A stretch of DNA of 29,572 nt from Plantago elongata (GCA_036897095.1 JAYMSP010001699.1:1-29572); one strand, 5' to 3'; shown: positions 10,101 through 21,285, counted from the first letter of the stretch. Numbers and translations: made by a program. Notes: a model not told the origin generated them from the letters alone.

Positions 10101-13100
10101 GGTGCGCAGCATATCTTCCGTAGCTTTAGAGCGTACTCTCCGCAACTCTTCATGAATATTCCATGAACCAGATGCAAGAGAATTCCGTTTCTGGCACATC
10201 GTGATCAGAGAGAACTTAGTGAGTCTTGGAAACAACACACATTATTTATTCCAACTTCAAGATTAGTTTAAGGAAATCTCTAATTCGAAGAGTTCGCATA
10301 ACCCAATTTTACTAAGCTTCTCTTAATCTATAATTGCATTAGCAATAGTGACATCCCAGTTGTTATAAGATCATAATCAAATCCTATAAACAAAGTTCAG
10401 ACTCAACATCTGATGATTAGTAGCTCCAAAACCATGAAAATAGGTGTGTGAAAACAAGAGATAAACTGGCAGAAGTTGATAAGTGAGTGGTCATTCTTGC
10501 TAAAGCGGGAAAGAATGCATAGAAGTAGTGCAGAAATGCACCTTTGACAAAGACAATGAGTCATGACCAACTGAAATTGGGATTCCTTCCTTCAATGTCA
10601 TTGGAGTTCTCAACTCAATATTTTTTGTAGGAGATGCCCAAGGTGGTCTTTCCTTCATATAGGATCTTGCCACATCCACAGGAGAACTTCCTTCATCTTC
10701 CACCTACATCGAATAACCAATTATCTTAGACAGCCTTATTACCACCATCCCCATTTGCCATGCCATGAAATGACATGGGAAAGAACATATATTATAGTAT
10801 CGAGTGACAACTAATCTAAGTATGTTTTAGATATGTTAAAAAATAAAGAGAAAGAAGACACTAAAGGAGAATAATCTGGCACTATTCCTTGTTAGTATAC
10901 CTTGGTATACAATGTAAAAAAATCAGTAACATCCTCAAGCCCGGCCGAGTTTGTGTTATAGGACCATGGAGTCAATTTCGTCCCTGAACTTGACCCCACT
11001 TTTTTGTCAAGAAACCACTTTTTGGCTTCCAATACTGCTTCATTGCATGTGTCAACATCTTCGGTACATGAAATGAAACCTGTATCAGTGAAAAATAAAC
11101 CAATAATAAGATTTAAATAAAAACTAGAAAGCTCTATACTGGAGTAACCAGTATATTGGTAAGCTGCTAGTCTGCTACAATGATCAACAGTTATGCAGGA
11201 GATAGAGCAAACAAACCTTTTTCACCAGCTTTCAATGGCTCATCAATAACACGTGAATTAATGACTTTTACCAACTTATCACACTCTTCCCTGGAAAGAA
11301 CGAATACGAAAGGATAAGATGTAACAGCAAAATCAACTCTCTAAAGTATACTATCTGAAACAAAACTTGATAGCAGGGAGAAAAAAGTATGTATGTAATT
11401 AACTATCTGAACAAGAAAGAACAGAAAATACATGCCAAATGACTCTTGGTACAGAACAGAACAGTGCCAAATTAATGGCAACCCAGAGCAAACCAGGTAC
11501 ACCATTTTATCCCTTATTTAAATTCCCTTTGTTCCTTTTTGACATGCTAAATTAATGACAGTTGAAGAATATTTTAAAACTGAGATAGTAATTAATGCAA
11601 TGGCATAAAAAATATTGATAAGGAGAGATACTAATATACAATACACAAGCGGTTAGTATTTGACATCATAATCTAAAATCTAATATCAAAAGGAATGGGA
11701 AAAGGGGGAAAACACTCTCAATGGATTACTTTAGAAAGAATCATCATGTCATAATGCTGTAAGCAGTATTATCAATCCCAGATCGCAGCGCGTAACAGAC
11801 GGCTAGAAACCTCTGGATAGCTGGACGGATGACAGGGATTAAGTGATACAGTATGTACCATATAAGATAACTTATAAATGAATATAAGTACGTGTAAAGA
11901 TAAAATGAGCTTACAATAACCAAATTTACTAATTAAAACGTAAAAGCCATAAAATTGTTCAGAATAATAAAGACGAGAAAATTGAGGGTAAATTGGTCAT
12001 TTACCCCCAAAAATCACTGTCTCGGTGCTATCCTGCTGTAATTGGCCCGATCCCGAGATGTTATGCAAACCGGGATAGATAGGCACGCCTGAAAACGCTC
12101 CCAGATAGCAGGATTGCAGGGGATCCCTTTGTCAACACTGACTGTAAGTACCAGGCATAAGCCTATGCTTGTAAGGCAGCAATCTAGCTCAGCTAGAAAA
12201 TCTAAACAATTAAGATCTTCTAGGATTGTGACATAAATAGAAAACTGCAGCATTCAGATGCTCTAACATTCTAAGGGATATTTGCAACATACAACTCATT
12301 TCAAGGTCAAGGAGAAACTAGATTGTATGTGTTTACAACAGCTTATAAGTTGACAGGTTCTCTAAATAGGCTGGATAAGTTGAAGTTGGGTTGGACGTCC
12401 TCAACCAACTTCTAAGTTGCTTTTATCCAAAGAAGTTTGCAAACACTATAATCACAACTTCTTTAACTTATAAGTAGTTTCTCCAAACACCCACCAAATT
12501 CTCTAATCAGTCAATTTACCAACTTGTCGTAAATTTAAGCCCTTGAATCAGAAGAAGTTGTCGGCAAAACCCTCCAAATCAAAATAAGTGTAATGAACTA
12601 ATGGTACTATATTCCACATGTAAATTTACTTCCATCTATTCTGAAGTCGGAATCTTCACTTATTACAAAGAATAATCTTCAGTTGATTTATTAAGCTTTG
12701 ACATGTCACGATGATCACACTAGACAAACATATAAAGATAGCTGGTACCAGCATGCACGCATAACTGTAGTATCTGGAAAGCAGAAAGAATGAACTAAAA
12801 TGTTACTAAAATAAGTATGCTAATAATACTAAAATGGCCAAGAAAAATGAATATGTAAGAGAGTGTCATTGAAGGTTTTCCATGTACTGAGTTTTTCTTG
12901 TCAATAGATAAGCTCAAACTGAAATGTGTAAACTGTAATGTGAAATGTTTACACAAAACCAGAACAGGAAAAGTAACTTTTCGTGAGAACAAGTGGAAAG
13001 GAATCTAGACCAAAAGGCAAAACGAAGTGAATGATAAATCTGCATATGAAGCAACACATTGAAGATCTAGTACCTAGAGAAAGTCTCCTTCTCAATGAGC

Positions 13101-16100
13101 TGCTCAATTATACGTTTGGTTTCAGTCCTCTGCACGCCTAATTGAGATTTTTGTCCATATTGCACCATCTCTGATGAAGTGAGCTTATTCTAGTACAATA
13201 AAAAGAGAAATATCAATGCCTCAAACAGTGATATACTAAAACATAAGCATTTGATGGAAACAGGAGCATATGCTAAAGTATCAAATCTCATCCAAATTGT
13301 ATCCACCTTTCTCACCTACTTCTGCTCAAATTCAACCAAAAAAGCGTATTTTTTGCAGTCACGACATTAGCCAACATAAAGAAATCGTCATCGTTCGTCC
13401 AACACACACATCTCTGGATGAGCTAAAGGATGAGTAGCAGCAGAGGGAGAATTGTTAAAAAACAAACCTCATATCAGCAGTTGCAAAGATTGTTGATCAA
13501 TTGAAAGGTGAAAACCTAATCGTGATTTTTCTAAATCCCCTTATTTTTCTCTTTTCTTCATTATCCTTTCAAACATATATTCACCTACATCTCCAAATTA
13601 ATCTCAGATGAGGTTGGATGTCATTCTGTCGAAGAAACTGTATGTTGATCCAGCACGTAAAATGCCATCTTGTGATTTTTTGTTGAGCTTGTCCACTCAT
13701 TTATTTTTACACTCGTTGGGCTTATAAGATAAACTTGCAATTCTTTTTTGTTTCAATTAAGATTCTATTCAAAGTACCATATGTCCGAGCTAAGTTATTA
13801 TAGTTTCAGGATGTGCAAATTTATGCAGACTCAATTTGATAACCTCATACCCTGGATATTATATTTCGAGTATGTGTGAATTGACTCGGATGCACAGATT
13901 CATATGATTCTTTGGATATTATAGTTGGTGGACGTGCGAAGTTTGCAGGTTTAGTTGATTCCTTGAATATTATAGCATTTCAATGGCTCAAGGCAATTAA
14001 AATCTAAATCTAACAAAACTGATCAGCCAACTCTAAGAAGATTTCAATCCAGATGGAGACCTCATAAACTTAATATTTTGTTCAGAATTCCAGGCCTGTA
14101 TACTTTCACCTAGTGCTGAGCATGTTCCAATCAAGACCAAACCGAATCAATTATACTGGTTCAATATCAGATCTATCTAGATTATAACTTTTCTGTGATT
14201 CAATGTTTGGACCAGAATCAACTCGCCCAGAAACCCAATTATAATTTAACTTTCTTTTTGTTAGCTTAACATGTATTTTCTCCAACATATAAGAACTCCA
14301 CACAAACAAAATCTCCCTTGTAATCCTGCACTATCATATCTGACTCCAGAAAATCTATTACCCCGCCCCAATCTCCAGCAACCTTCACCCACTGTCATCT
14401 TCAGTCAACCATACAGTGAACCAATAAAAAGAATCCAACAGAATGGGGGCTGGTAGAAATAAGAATGGAGCTATTTCTCCTTCATCTTGTTAATGTCTTC
14501 TTTGCCTCTCTGATTTCTCATACATGGGCCAAAAGTCTTCACAAGAATCATGTACATAGAGAAGAGTGGAAATGGATTAATCTGTAAAACTTGCACTGGT
14601 AAGGGGGTGTTTTTTTGCCACAGAATATAGGCTGCAGCTTACTATTTATTGTAAGGAATACTGTAAAAGTTAGATTCGAGTCAACAATTATAAGCTGGAT
14701 AAGTTTATTTGAACCTCCTTAAGAAACTTCTAGATTTTTTTAATCCAAAAAGTTAAGTTTGCAAACACTATTCTTGCAACTTCTTAAACTTTTTAGTTTT
14801 TGCAAACACCCACCAAATGATCTGATAAGACAATTTTACCGACTTCTCCTTGAAATAAGTTGAAGATATTGCTAACACCCCCTAAGTCTAAGGAAACAAA
14901 GGGGATGCTTGTTACGTGGGTTTTTCTACGGTGAGATAGGAGTCATACATAGTTAAAATGAGATAGTAGTCGTACATTAAAGTGTTTACCAAATATGCCC
15001 TTTAGTTACTTATTTAGTTCTTATTTATATTTCCATTTATAAAAATATACAATTATTGAAACAAATTAGTAATTCTTTTATAATTATAAAATTTGAAATA
15101 AATGTTAATTTACCATTATACCCTTTTATTAAAAAAAAGTGAATTATTATTTTTAATAGCAACAACCACCGGACTCCGGCCACCACCGTCCGACCACCGA
15201 CCACCACCGCCTGACTACCGACCACCGACACACTTCCGGCAGCCGGCGGGCCTCTGACGACCCTAACTTAATTATAAAAATTTAATGTTGTGATTGACAA
15301 GAATTGAGCCCTCCACCTCATATACTCAAACCCAACATACTTACCATTAGACTACAAGTACTTGCATTTCTACAACTTAAATATAAACATCTAGGATACA
15401 TCTTCAACCAAACAAACAAAAAGAGAAAAATCATAGATATCCAAACAAAATAGCACATGTTTTTATTTATTGTCCAAGAATTATTAATTTAACATATTTT
15501 ATTTTTCTTTAGATTGTCATTGCAACTAATAAGAAGTAGAGATTTTTTTTATTATAAATTATTCTTAAAATATAATAATTTAATACTTACTAAAATTATG
15601 TTATGGATATATTGCAGAGTTATTTGTGGTCAAAATTGATTATAGTTTACCGATGAAAGTGAATTGGGGACTTCGTAAGAAACAGATGGAGTATATGATA
15701 CAACACGTTAGCATATATTAGAGTTGTGGTTCCATATATTTTACATGATCCAATTTACATCATCTTAATACCAATATTCTTCATGTGAACATGTAGAACA
15801 CATTCAAAATTGATCACAAAGAGGTACAATAACCAAACGAAAAAAGTAGAATACTCTCAACAAATCAAAAAGTAGGAAGAACAAATGGGAAACATAGTCT
15901 ACAATCACAAGCGCTTAAATAATGAAATGACAAGATATCCCATATTTATCCGCTTAACTACCGACATAGTTACAACTTCATAGATTGAATGTCCGGTTCT
16001 TGCAGTTTTATTCTTCAAATTGTTGCAGTGTAATACTTATCGTACATGGCATATTCATATTAAAATATTTTATATATTTTAAAATTATAATAATTTATAC

Positions 16101-19100
16101 TAATTTTGTGTATAATAAAAAACTTATACGTCATCAATTGATCAATCAAGTTGAAATGGTATAAGTGCGTATGTTAGTTACACGAACAAATAGAAAATAA
16201 TTAATAAATATTTTAACTAGTGTTGTTTTTTGAGCCGAGCCGAACCGAGTATTATAGATTGAAAATGTAAGAGGGCATACATTGAAGGTAATTGGGGTAA
16301 TTAAACGGTAAGGAATAAGTTGAAGTTAAGATATAAAATAAATGTACGCCATGGTGATCGAACCTTTGATCTCCACAACAATCTTCACTCATTTGCCACT
16401 AGACCAAAGACGCTTGATTGACTAATTCGCTCAGTCACACTATACTTCATTTTTATTTGCTGGAGATGTAAATAATTTACAAACCAACCTTTGTCCAAAC
16501 TCAAATTCTCAACTTAAGGTCCTTTCAGTTTCTGCAAGCTTTCAATCTAGTCCATGCAGATCTGAAAAGTTTTGTAACCCCGAAATTCTCCAATCGAAAT
16601 CCAATTCGCACAAGATTAGGCCTCTAAATCCATCTAACAAACAAGAAATTTCGAAACCCATTTGAAAATCAAACAACAAATTCGACCTCTTGTTTTCCTT
16701 TAGTTCTAGGACAATATAACACCGATAATCCATTGTAGTCTGATTACCTAGATCGAGAAGAGGTGGTCGGATGGTGGTGGTGTCATCGTTTGCCAGTGGT
16801 GGTGCCATTCACGTTGATTTTTTCCTTCCCCATCTTCAACATGTCCAAAATTATTTATTCTTATTTATTATTATAATATTATTTTATTTTTATATGGATA
16901 TTGATATTCTTAAATTTAAAATTTACATTATGTATGAAGGGTAAATTGCCAATAGCTAGTACGAATACTTTTGAGTTGTCGTACATATGAAGAATAGCCG
17001 TACATCAAATTAACGGTTAAGAAGATTAGATCTTAACGGTTGTACGACTACTATCTCATTTTAACAAGTAGTACGACTACTATCTTACCATAGAAATCCC
17101 CTTGTTAAGTTGTTTAGATGGGTCTTCTAGTTTTCTAATCTTCAAATCCCTGAGTTCCATTCTTCTTCATAAATTATTCCAAATTCAAGAAATAGACACC
17201 TAGATGTCTTCGTCAATTGAACTGACATTCGAAATATATAAAGAGAAAAACTAATTACACCAAAAATAAAATGGCGTTCAAAGAAAAAATGGATGTGACA
17301 GCTTGTGTTGATACCAAAACTCTTACAGCTCTCTTTAGTCCTTAACAAACAGACCATAATGAATACATATAGTACACCACTACATGTGATTACCAAGCTC
17401 TAAAAACTCATAAACCCATACAAATGATTACTAAGCTCAGAGAAACGTTCTTAAACAATCGATCAGGACTGATAATTTTTCATCCCACGGCACTCCTTCC
17501 TCAGTCATTTACATTTTTTTCCCTCTTCTAAATATGAGTAGCACATGATAAAAATTAAAACATAACAATTTCACCTATGATATTTAATATTATTATGTTG
17601 CAACATCAATTAGGCAGGTACTTACACTTACCTCTTCCAAAGCATTAACTCCATCATAAGGATTTCCATACTCAATCTCATTGCCATCATCATCCTCTGT
17701 CACATAAGGATAAAAGAAAATAGAACAACAAAAGAAAACAAAAAAGGACAATGTTAGTGAAGCATATGTGGATGGAGAAATAGGACACGGGCGTAGAGGA
17801 AAATAAATAGGGGAAAACAGAATCACATTAGGTTTTTGACCAGCTTGAGCCAAATGGTATTATTTATAAGTAAGGCGATCATAGTTTAAACTTGGTATTG
17901 TTAAGAATAATGTCAAAAAAACTCAGCTTCATTTAAAACTGCATGCACAAGTTCTGGTATAATGAAACTAGTAAACTTTATGATACCTAAACTCATACTA
18001 TGTAACACAGGCTCTACCACTGTAGTAAATTGTAATTACTGCTGTTCAGACCTGGAGCTCAACATAAACTTTTTGCTGTTAGAAAAAGGCAATAACCTCC
18101 AGGTAAAGTTGATAAAATAAGATAGTAGTAACACCAGTTAATTCTACTGGTATTTTGACACAGCTGACGGGCTAAAGCAACAAGATGCAACTGTGTTTGG
18201 AGCCATTCAAATCCAGAAGCTGAATACCAGGGGCTTGTAAATGATACAACATAAATAATTGTTTAATGTTTGTTTTAATTTTTTTTGGCAGCACATGTTC
18301 CTAATTACGCCACAAACCAAAGTCACCTTCAGATTTGTTAAGGTAGCGTACGTCAAGAAAATAACTAAATGTACACTAATGAACTCCACTTGAAAGACCA
18401 ACTTATAGATATCTTCACTCAATTCCTAACATTTCCACCTTTTCAGATGCTTCATAGGCATACCTAACTCCTATTTCCAAACTCTTTTCGGATGCAGGGG
18501 TAATGAACCAATTATTCTCCAGCAGTCAACTGCCTAGATTAAAGTGAAAATTGGGCACAAAATCATGGTAAGCCTCAACTGTGGTATGCTTAAGCTATCC
18601 TATGAGTTTGCATTCTGAGTAGTAAAAATTGTAAGAAAAGGCAGTTTTACCTGCAGATAGGTAAGAAAAACCATCTTCTAAGTTTTCCCAAAACAATTGG
18701 CTCAAGTCCATAATTTACAATAATGTGAATTGGTTTTTTCCTATGAATTATTATTCTAAGTTCAATCTGAAATAGCTTTTACACAAATGCAAGGCTAGGA
18801 GGCTCCATACAATATCCCCACCTCCCTCCTAGGCTCCTACTTAGGATTTGACCCCTCTTTCCTTACTGTAAAACTACTCAACAATATCGCAGAGGCAAGC
18901 ATATTATTAACTCACATAACTTCAACAGGAGCTTTAATTATACGTCCGTAACATTCAATAGCAAACCATCTAACCGAACAAAACTCCGATTCAACTTCCT
19001 GTGCCTCTAGCATCACCTTCTAAACTTAATAACCAAGCACACTTCTACTCACAACAACAATCGAAAACGCGCTAAAGTACAATTTAACTATGCAATAAAA

Positions 19101-19425
19101 TCAAATTAAATTAACACCTCGTAGTAAAAGAGCTGAAATACGAAATGATAAATGCAGAGAACCTGAAGCCATTACCTGAAACATAATCCTCATCGTCTTC
19201 AGAAGAGTCAGAGTCGGAGTCGGAGAAGATAGAGGAAACAATTTTACCGGCGCCAGAAGCTAGGGCTTTGGCTGAAGGAACAAGGAGACCGGTGAACCAA
19301 TTGTTCTTTGTCGGTAGGGGAGAAGGAAGAGGGGGCGGGGGACGGTCGTAGGGGGTGGCGGAGAGGCGCTGGTGACGGCGGTTGGTGACGATTTTTCCGC
19401 CGGCGCCGGATCGGGAAGTTGCCAT
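6749..19425 (-). CDS. KAKU4: KAKU4-like nuclear lamina/nuclear pore-associated protein, 11 coding exons
   Basis: Exons in transcript order are 19425-19176, 17696-17632, 13189-13074, 11290-11217, 11079-10901, 10703-10542, 10190-9923, 9815-9739, 9638-9551, 7290-7194 and 7124-6749. All introns are GT-AG with matching phases. They total 1752 nt, or 583 residues, close to Arabidopsis KAKU4 as I remember it (about 570). The N-terminus has GAGGKIVTNRRHQR, TPYDRP, NWFTGLLVP and GAGKIVSSIFSDSDSDSS. The middle has SPVDVARSYMKERPPWASPT and the C-terminus is TRASRRGRGRGK. The GGK-x(n)-TPYDRP start and the A-R-S-Y-M motif are shared with NUP1/NUP136. KAKU4 lines the plant inner nuclear envelope, binds CRWN lamina proteins and affects nuclear shape. 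The acidic run suggests chromatin or histone contact (inference). The sequence is mostly low-complexity and disordered, with no membrane segment. A NUP1/NUP136 paralogue is the main alternative. Confidence 0.8.
6950..7111 (-). repeat. Two-copy 81-bp in-frame tandem repeat in KAKU4
   Basis: By eye the units match at 72 of 81 positions. They encode A-A-I-G-x-N-H-E-Q-C-G-E-N-N-N-Q-x-G-D-S-T followed by a Glu/Lys-rich end. The high nucleotide identity suggests a recent duplication. Confidence 0.85.
7194..7290 (-). CDS. KAKU4: KAKU4 exon 10 (residues 427-459)
   Basis: A strong polypyrimidine acceptor (TTTCTTTTGCAG) and donor AAG|GTTAAG bound VPQASKLNGSLATEATEYRG and following residues. The low-complexity Asn/Ser-rich sequence is typical of the disordered C-terminal half. 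Confidence 0.75.
7700..8262. mobile_element. GGTTCC/GGAACC-rich nonautonomous element in KAKU4 intron 9
   Basis: Two flanks dense in GTTCC/GGAAC words (about 7710-7810 and 8085-8225) bracket about 280 bp of AT-rich DNA. Clusters of such words near both ends are typical of hAT-type subterminal repeats, and the right edge has GGTCATGTCTACCC. No clear terminal inverted repeats or target duplication were seen, so superfamily and limits are uncertain. Confidence 0.4.
8276..8375. mobile_element. 100-bp foldback MITE-like element
   Basis: The left arm begins GGTGTTGCACTAACCCCTAA. The complement of the right arm begins GGAGATGCTGCACTTCCCCC and then TATTGCACTCCCGAC. The arms meet in a perfect 9-bp stem, ATCCCATGT (8312-8320) with ACATGGGAT (8328-8336). 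The whole is an imperfect palindrome typical of a small MITE. No target duplication was confirmed. Confidence 0.5.
8577..8752 (-). CDS. Candidate alternative terminal exon or orphan coding segment in intron 9
   Basis: After acceptor AAAAGCAG at 8753 a frame stays open to TAA at 8579-8577. The phase fits KAKU4 exon 9 exactly. It reads VYWLPDSQRLAEVNDQ, then a charged helical stretch (AERVAKSKQEREMERLQ) and a basic end (RRKKKNGRRKLFET). Including it would replace the final 157 residues of KAKU4 with 58 others. No in-phase donor joins it to the next exon, so it can only be terminal. It could also be a captured gene fragment. The polypyrimidine tract is weak. Confidence 0.35.
9551..9638 (-). CDS. 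KAKU4: KAKU4 exon 9 (residues 398-427)
   Basis: Acceptor TTTTATAG leads into PSKAVQMDECDGSNVSRP. It ends HHS plus one base at donor G|GTGATT. Reading into the intron meets TAG after two codons. It joins in phase to the exon at 7290, or to the orphan segment at 8752. Confidence 0.7.
9739..9815 (-). CDS. KAKU4: KAKU4 exon 8 (residues 372-397)
   Basis: It lies between acceptor TCTTTCAG and donor GAG|GTACCT and encodes LESRRVDRIGETPSISAFP. It has no recognised domain and restores phase 0. Confidence 0.75.
9923..10190 (-). CDS. KAKU4: KAKU4 exon 7 (residues 283-372)
   Basis: Acceptor ATGTGCCAG leads into KRNSLASGSWNIHEELRRVR and the exon closes at GCAG|GTTGTT. The Ser/Thr/Pro-rich remainder looks disordered. 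The S-W-N-I-x-E-E-x-R-R-V-R-x-K-A segment looks like a short conserved helix. Confidence 0.8.
10542..10703 (-). CDS. KAKU4: KAKU4 exon 6 (residues 229-282)
   Basis: This is a phase-0 exon between acceptor GATGTAG and donor AAG|GTGCAT. It carries SPVDVARSYMKERPPWASPT, similar to the S-P-A-Q-L-A-K-A-Y-M-G-S-R-P motif of NUP1/NUP136, and is the strongest internal family marker. Confidence 0.85.
10901..11079 (-). CDS. KAKU4: KAKU4 exon 5 (residues 169-228)
   Basis: Acceptor TGATACAG and donor AAG|GTATAC. It contains EAVLEAKKWFLDKKVG and LTPWSYN. The E-A-K-K-W-F motif looks conserved. No known domain is assigned. Confidence 0.8.
11217..11290 (-). CDS. KAKU4: KAKU4 exon 4 (residues 144-169)
   Basis: Acceptor TTCTTTCCAG and donor G|GTTTGT bound EECDKLVKVINSRVIDEPLK. 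It completes the short helical E-E-x-D-K-L block that begins in exon 3. Confidence 0.8.
12320..12575. mobile_element. Decayed Tourist-like MITE in KAKU4 intron 3
   Basis: It shares order and wording with the intact copy at 14603: GGATAAGTT, AAGTTTGCAAACACTAT, CAACTTCTT-AACTT, CAAACACCCACCAAAT and CAATTTACC, all in the same orientation. The terminal GGGGGTGTT repeats are eroded, so the limits are approximate. Confidence 0.55.
13074..13189 (-). CDS. KAKU4: KAKU4 exon 3 (residues 106-144)
   Basis: After acceptor TTGTACTAG it reads NKLTSSEMVQYGQKSQLG and then ETKRIIEQLIEKETFSR across the next junction. The segment I-I-E-Q-L-I-E-x-E-T-F-S-R-E-E-x-D-K-L resembles the L-x-x-x-T-F-x-R-x-E-x-x-x-L block in NUP1/NUP136, supporting the family call. 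Confidence 0.8.
14603..14882. mobile_element. Tourist-like (PIF/Harbinger) MITE in KAKU4 intron 2
   Basis: This 280-bp element begins GGGGGTGTT and ends AACACCCCC. It is flanked by TAA at 14600-14602 and 14883-14885. A 3-bp TAA duplication and a GGGGGTGTT terminus are the signature of the Tourist class. It has no coding capacity. Confidence 0.75.
15298..15362 (-). repeat. tRNA-like A/B-box segment inside the MULE, copy 1
   Basis: On the minus strand it reads TAGTCTAATGGTAAG, resembling an RNA polymerase III A box, and further on GAGGTGGAGGGCTCAATTC, a degenerate B box. It is too decayed to be a working tRNA. Confidence 0.35.
16350..16418 (-). repeat. tRNA-like A/B-box segment inside the MULE, copy 2
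   Basis: On the minus strand TGGTCTAGTGGCAAATGAG matches the A-box consensus well and is followed by GAGATCAAAGGTTCGATC, a near-perfect B box (GGTTCGATC). The cloverleaf arms do not close, so this is a tRNA-derived fragment, not a tRNA gene. Confidence 0.45.
17632..17696 (-). CDS. KAKU4: KAKU4 exon 2 (residues 84-105)
   Basis: Acceptor TGTGACAG leads into EDDDGNEIEYGNPYDGVN and the exon closes at GAG|GTAAGTG. It continues the acidic tract of exon 1 and restores phase 0. A second GTAAGT six bases downstream is a possible alternative donor that would add two codons. Confidence 0.8.
19176..19425 (-). CDS. KAKU4: KAKU4 exon 1 (residues 1-83)
   Basis: ATG at 19425-19423 begins MATSRSGAGGKIVTNRR. 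The exon ends in YVS plus one base at donor G|GTAATG. It carries the TPYDRP motif, a proline run (residues 29-38), and an acidic Ser/Asp tract from about residue 68. This GC-rich exon is the best-conserved part and fixes the family. Confidence 0.85.
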
Positions 19426-19576
19426 TTGGGGGAAAGTTTGAAATGGAGGAGAAAGAAACTGATGATTATCGTTGCTTTGTTTTATTTCGTACAGTAGATT
19501 CCTTTCATTTTTTGAATATTAAATTTTTAAATTACGAGGCCACTTTTTTATGCCCTTTTCTTTTTTTCTTAAGCTT

Positions 19577-19588
19577 TGTATATTTAAT
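19577..19588 (-). promoter_or_regulatory. KAKU4: Possible TATA box of KAKU4
   Basis: The minus strand has TTAAATATACAAAG about 150-165 bases before the ATG. A pyrimidine-rich leader (TTTCTTTCTCCTCC) lies between it and the ATG. Position and composition fit a plant core promoter, but the region is AT-rich, so chance matches are likely. Confidence 0.3.
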
Positions 19589-19619
19589 TCTAGGAGTCCG
19601 TTTTGTTTGAATATATGTT

Positions 19620-20880
19620 ATTTATAGATTCAATAAAACATTATATTGTTTGTTTAAGAATTAATTTAAATTAAAAAAGTTAATTTGAATTGTCTGTTTT
19701 ATTCAAATTACATTTCAATCAGTCTATATAGTAATTCTGTTTGAGTATAAATATCATATTTGATTTCATTTAAAATGTATGATGTTTGTAATTGAAATAA
19801 CATGTTTAGTACAAATAATATTTTTCAAAGTTTATTGTAATGTACTATAATACCTTTCTTATATATTTTTAATCAAAATGATCAAATCTTGGTTTCATCA
19901 TTTGGTCACATGTATCATGTATGTAATCTTATATATATCAATATAAAGAAGAAATTATCTTGCTTAGTGGTGGAGGTGAGAGAGAAAGAGGAACTACATG
20001 AATGACAACGAAGTAAAAGGAGGGTGATGTTGCGCCTTGATATCAAGGTTTATGAAAGTGTGGAATGTCCTCCAATCATCAATCAGTCTCTCTCCTTAAC
20101 TAAAATTAGTCACCCATTTTAACCCATTGGATTAAAATTTATAAGGTGAAGATTGAATAATCTCCTACATTTCGCACTAAGTGTTGCCATGAAGTGCTCA
20201 CGAGGTGTTGCTCTAACAAACTACATCGATTAATTAATTTAAATATAATTTTTTTTAATATTATTAAAAAATATTTTTCATATATTCAATACCCCTATTA
20301 ACAAAATAAAAAAAATTAAACAAAAAATCAAAGTCATTAACAAATAAAATTAAAATATTCTCTAAAAGTAGGAGATTAAACAAAAAAATCAAATTCAATT
20401 AATAATATAAATTAAATTAAACTAATTGGAAAATTTTAATTTAGGGTTCATGTGAATATTGATGAATTGTGAAATTTTAATTTAGGATCATGCGAATGTT
20501 GTCCTCTTTCTCGTTAATTGTCAACCTTGATTATGAGTAATGTGAACATTTGTGACTAATTATAATTTTCAAGATTATAATTCTCATGCAAATTACATAA
20601 TATGTGTTTAATTATTTATTTTGAAAAATAAATAAAAAATAATTTAAATAGCAAGTAGATGTTGCGGACAATACAAAACGATAGTAGTACTATATGAAAC
20701 AATGGTTGGGTGGGATAGAGAGCGATAAACACGTGTCATATGCTGAAACATTGACTAAAAATAGTCAGGACGACACCTTGACAGACGGTGAAAAATTGAA
20801 GTGTGTATTAGCCGATTTATTAAGTTCTTTTTATCCATATATTATTTAAAAGTCGTGGGCTATTTCAAAGGGGAAGCATG
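19620..20880. other. AT-rich intergenic DNA without a gene
   Basis: There are no recognisable frames. It contains a short tandem duplication: AAATTTTAATTTAGGGTTCA (from 20431) is repeated as AAATTTTAATTTAGGATCAT (from 20472), about 41 bases apart. Long A/T runs lie around 20230-20420. Confidence 0.5.
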
Positions 20881-20889
20881 CCACAAAAA

Positions 20890-21285
20890 TCCTGTGTGGC
20901 AAACTCTTTGTCAAAACAATTAATTTTTTAGTGATCCTATCTTATAGGGGAAAACGATTGATTTTTAAATGATCCTATATTGTGGAGAAAAATAAATCAT
21001 GCATGTAAATTCATTCAATAATAAATTCTTCTATTTCTCCTATTTAAAAGGAGTTATTTACTTCCTTCTATTTTATTTATTGGGAAACGTCCAGCCCAAA
21101 CTATATACTTCATCACAATTTAAGACACATGAAAAGAAAACATATTCACACTTTCATATTTATTTGATTATTTTTCACCTAAATTTGTGTTGCACCCCAG
21201 CGCATGGATTTTCCTCTGTGAATGAGAGCGTATGAATTTACTTTGTGAGAGAGGGAGAGTATCGAGGGCCAGGTATCACATAGTA
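20890..21285 (+). mobile_element. Possible solo or truncated LTR with primer-binding-like site
   Basis: The segment has a TATTTAAAAG TATA-like box near 21041 and a GC-richer 3' part. It ends near CCAGGTATCACATAG (about 21270), which resembles but does not match the TGGTATCAGAGC primer-binding site. No second copy is in the window, so this is a weak call. Confidence 0.22.

Larger units (their letters stand above)
14918..17100. mobile_element. Nonautonomous Mutator-like element, 2.18 kb, in KAKU4 intron 2
   Basis: The left end begins GGGTTTTTCTACGGTGAGAT and the complement of the right end begins GGGATTTCTATGGTAAGATA. The similarity continues inward through TTAAAATGAGATAGTAGTCG on both sides. 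The flanks are CTTGTTACGT (14908-14917) and CTTGTTAAGT (17101-17110), a 10-bp target duplication with one mismatch. No transposase is present. Inside are a CCACCACCG-rich stretch (15165-15250), two tRNA-like segments, and an 88-codon minus-strand frame (16808-16542, MAPPLANDDTTTIRPPLL) that may be a captured fragment; I do not recognise it. The rest is AT-rich. Confidence 0.75.

Noticed and set aside
20999..21235. 78-codon plus-strand frame in AT-rich DNA
   Set aside because: Phe/Tyr/Leu-rich translation typical of AT-rich noncoding sequence; the region looks more like an LTR fragment.
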